Assembly (NCBI GenBank): GCA_017455005.1
Contig: JAFTBX010000042.1
Coordinates: 1-42,642, forward strand
Length of the DNA: 42,642 bases
Source: Lachnospiraceae bacterium
Lineage (GTDB): Bacteria > Bacillota > Clostridia > Lachnospirales > Lachnospiraceae
Reading direction: 5' to 3'
Numbering within the stretch: the stretch's first letter is position 1; each line of letters opens with the position of its first letter. The notes beneath the pieces were generated by a model, which was not told where the DNA came from, searched no databases, and worked only from the letters and a program-made list of their open reading frames with translations. Below, piece after piece: positions 41,451-42,642 of this stretch. The position numbers and the translations under genes were made by a program.

Positions 41451-41471
41451 AAAGTTGTTTGTAAGTCTCAT
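41406..41471 (-). CDS. Aromatic leader peptide of the iorA operon (21 residues)
   Basis: Short gene missed by length filters. ATG at 41471, TAA at 41406-41408. AAAGGAG lies 5 nt upstream, the best-placed ribosome site of the operon, and translation starts about 20 nt after the predicted transcription start. Codons 7-17 contain five Phe and two Tyr: Phe 7, Tyr 11, Phe 12, Phe 13, Phe 15, Tyr 16, Phe 17. Such clustering of aromatic codons is the mark of leader peptides like PheL. The stop is immediately followed by antiterminator segment 2, so a ribosome finishing the peptide would cover it and let the terminator form; a ribosome stalled on the aromatic codons would cover segment 1 and free segment 2. 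Read directly from sequence; function is inferred. Confidence 0.85.
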   Translation of the reverse strand: MRLTNNFAGAYFFGFYFRNIK

Positions 41472-41497
41472 ACGGACTCCTTTCACGAATTAAAGTG

Positions 41498-41526
41498 ATA
41501 ATAGCACCAACGCGTCACCGTGTCAA
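41498..41526 (-). promoter_or_regulatory. Strong promoter of the iorA operon
   Basis: On the minus strand TTGACA (41521-41526), a 17-nt spacer and TATTAT (41498-41503). Transcription should begin near 41490, 20 nt before the leader peptide. The spacer contains CCAACGCGTC (41507-41516, plus strand), also found at the symporter promoter; it may be an operator. Confidence 0.8.
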
Positions 41527-41570
41527 GAAAAAATTATAATAAGATAATGGTGAAGTTGATAGGAAGTACC

Positions 41571-41599
41571 TTGACATTTATCGCGTCTTCATCTACAAT
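41571..41599 (+). promoter_or_regulatory. Promoter of the acyl-CoA synthetase gene
   Basis: TTGACA (41571-41576), a 17-nt spacer and TACAAT (41594-41599). Divergent from the iorA promoter, with about 45 nt between their -35 elements. Leader of about 130 nt. Confidence 0.82.
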
Positions 41600-41615
41600 A
41601 CTTTAGCGGGTTAAC

Positions 41616-41721
41616 GCGGATGTGTGCGAAACTGCTGAATGGCAGAAAACACGGTTTCCGCACCGGCCCGGCAACATTCATATGTAAATACAGCGGTCCA
41701 TCACAGGGCCGACTACATTAG
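41616..41721 (+). promoter_or_regulatory. Structured leader with a 33-codon frame before the acyl-CoA synthetase
   Basis: Nested stems can form: GCGGA (41616-41620) with TCCGC (41657-41661), GTGT (41622-41625) with ACAC (41649-41652), CTGC (41632-41635) with GCAG (41642-41645); farther on GGCCC (41665-41669) with GGGCC (41706-41710). The same stretch holds an open frame from ATG 41620 to TAG 41719-41721 (33 residues, starting MCAKLLNGRKHGF) without a clear ribosome site. It may be a riboswitch-like leader or a regulatory small peptide; no known class is recognised. Confidence 0.45.
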
Positions 41722-41737
41722 AAGGAGTATCCGAAAC

Positions 41738-42642
41738 ATGCCTATCACAGACCTCCTGGAAAGGAACAGTAAATTATACGGCAACGACGTTGCTCTCGTC
41801 GAGATTGATCCCCAGATCACTGAAGCACAGCGCGTGACCTGGAAGGAATATGAATTGGTGCAGCCGACACACCGCGAGTTTTACCGCAGACAGATCACCT
41901 GGTCCGTTTTCGATGAGAAGGCGAACCGTGTCGCGAACCTGCTGATGAGCCGCGGCATCCAGAAAGGCCAGAAGGTCGCCATCCTTCTGATGAACTGCCT
42001 GGAGTGGCTGCCGATCTACTTCGGCATCTTAAAGACCGGCGCGATCGCGGTCCCGCTCAACTTCCGCTATACTTCTGACGAGATCGAATACTGCATCAAC
42101 AAGGCTGACGCGGACGTTCTTTTCTACGGACCCGAGTTCATCGGCCGTGTCGAGGATATCATCGATCATTTAAGCGGCAACCATCTGCTTTTCTTTGTCG
42201 GTGATCCCTGCCCCAACTATGCCGAGGACTACTACCGCCATGTTTCCAACTGCTCCTCTACCGCACCCAAGGTACTGATCGAGGATACGGATAAAGCAGC
42301 GATCTACTACTCTTCCGGCACGACCGGCTTCCCGAAAGCGATCCTGCATACGCATGAAGCACTGATGCAGTCCGCACGCATGGAAGCGATGCATCACGAA
42401 ACGACCAAGAACGACGTCTTCCTCTGCATCCCGCCGCTTTATCACACCGGCGCCAAGATGCACTGGTTCGGCTCCCTTTACACCGGCAGCCGCGCCGTCC
42501 TTTTGAAGGGCAACTCGCCCAAGGCGATCATGGATGCCGTCTCCAACGAAGGCTGCACCATCGTCTGGCTCCTCGTTCCGTGGGCGCAGGACCTGCTGAT
42601 CGCTCTTGATAACGGCGACATCAAGCTTGAGAACTACCGCAC
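41738..42642 (+). CDS. AMP-forming acyl-CoA synthetase / AMP-dependent ligase (5' part)
   Basis: First 301 codons; the gene runs off the right edge. Starts MPITDLLERNSKLYGNDVAL with AAGGAG 11 nt upstream. The ANL-superfamily N-terminal domain is present: FDEKANRVANLLMSRGI, KVAILLMNCLEWLPIYFGILKTGAIAVPLNFRYT-like segments, and the P-loop YYSSGTTGFPKAI (about residue 188-200), followed by a PPLYHTGAKMHW motif. It activates a carboxylic acid as an adenylate, then transfers it to CoA. Chain length or aromatic specificity cannot be decided from this half. Divergent from the iorA operon, so a link to arylacetate metabolism is possible. An inserted segment, WKEYELVQPTHREFYRRQITW, makes the early part slightly longer than usual. 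Confidence 0.9.
   Translation, partial: MPITDLLERNSKLYGNDVALVEIDPQITEAQRVTWKEYELVQPTHREFYRRQITWSVFDEKANRVANLLMSRGIQKGQKVAILLMNCLEWLPIYFGILKTGAIAVPLNFRYTSDEIEYCINKADADVLFYGPEFIGRVEDIIDHLSGNHLLFFVGDPCPNYAEDYYRHVSNCSSTAPKVLIEDTDKAAIYYSSGTTGFPKAILHTHEALMQSARMEAMHHETTKNDVFLCIPPLYHTGAKMHWFGSLYTGSRAVLLKGNSPKAIMDAVSNEGCTIVWLLVPWAQDLLIALDNGDIKLENYR

Noticed and set aside
41161-41526. T-box riboswitch upstream of iorA
   Set aside because: No AGGGTGGNACCGCG-type T-box sequence or specifier stem; the leader peptide explains the aromatic signal better.

Overview
The window looks like a chromosomal segment of an anaerobic, low-redox Bacillota (Clostridia), most likely a Lachnospiraceae-type organism. Evidence: moderately GC-rich coding DNA with strong AGGAGG ribosome sites, sigma-A type TTGACA/TATAAT promoters, a Gram-positive style division and cell-wall (dcw) cluster beginning with mraZ, an oxygen-sensitive indolepyruvate:ferredoxin oxidoreductase, TRAP transport and an L,D-transpeptidase-domain protein. 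The taxonomic call is inference; no 16S gene is present. Both ends cut through genes.

Layout. 1-2955 (minus): FMN-dependent 2-hydroxyacid oxidase-like enzyme, thymidylate synthase, a long dihydrofolate reductase and the start of an RsuA-type pseudouridine synthase, apparently one operon. 3289-4611: an isolated PD-(D/E)XK-like gene followed by gene-free, possibly degenerate DNA, next to a tRNA-Arg(ACG) with its own promoter and terminator. 4971-8325 (minus): nadD and a secreted HAD phosphatase/L,D-transpeptidase fusion. 8577-16792 (minus): an accessory metabolic cluster with two unrecognised proteins, a complete TRAP transporter (dctP-dctQ-dctM), a LarA-like (DUF2088) protein, a 33-residue membrane peptide, another unrecognised protein, a molybdopterin-binding-fold protein and a GntR/FCD regulator. 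The same 11-mer, TTGTCGACATT, lies just downstream of two candidate promoters of this cluster. 17093-19959 (minus): barnase-like RNase, barstar and recJ in one transcription unit. 20179-21183 (plus): asd. 21355-22000: a DtxR/MntR-family regulator divergent from an orphan promoter/terminator unit that has an iron-box-like repeat but no gene. 22090-32615 (minus): mraZ-rsmH-ftsL-pbp-mraY-murD-ftsW-ftsQ-ftsZ. 32882-36638 (minus): ychF, then a sodium:solute symporter with an amidohydrolase. 36938-41526 (minus): iorA-iorB-paaK-ACT, preceded by a long leader. 41571-end (plus): an AMP-forming acyl-CoA synthetase with a structured leader, cut by the window end.

Most notable system. The iorA leader contains a 21-codon peptide with an excellent ribosome site and seven Phe/Tyr codons among codons 7-17. 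Three mutually exclusive RNA pairings follow (protector, antiterminator, terminator), as in biosynthetic amino-acid attenuators. Ribosome stalling for lack of charged tRNA-Phe or tRNA-Tyr would switch the operon on. A degradative operon would not be expected to use this logic. It suggests that arylacetate-CoA ligase plus IorAB act here in the synthetic direction (arylacetate to arylacetyl-CoA to arylpyruvate to aromatic amino acid), with the ACT protein as a possible sensor. The leader, its codons and the pairings are read directly from the sequence; the regulatory logic and pathway direction are inference.

Other points of interest are the LarA-like/TRAP cluster with its paired operators, the HAD/L,D-transpeptidase fusion, the barnase-barstar-recJ coupling and the orphan DtxR-type promoter.
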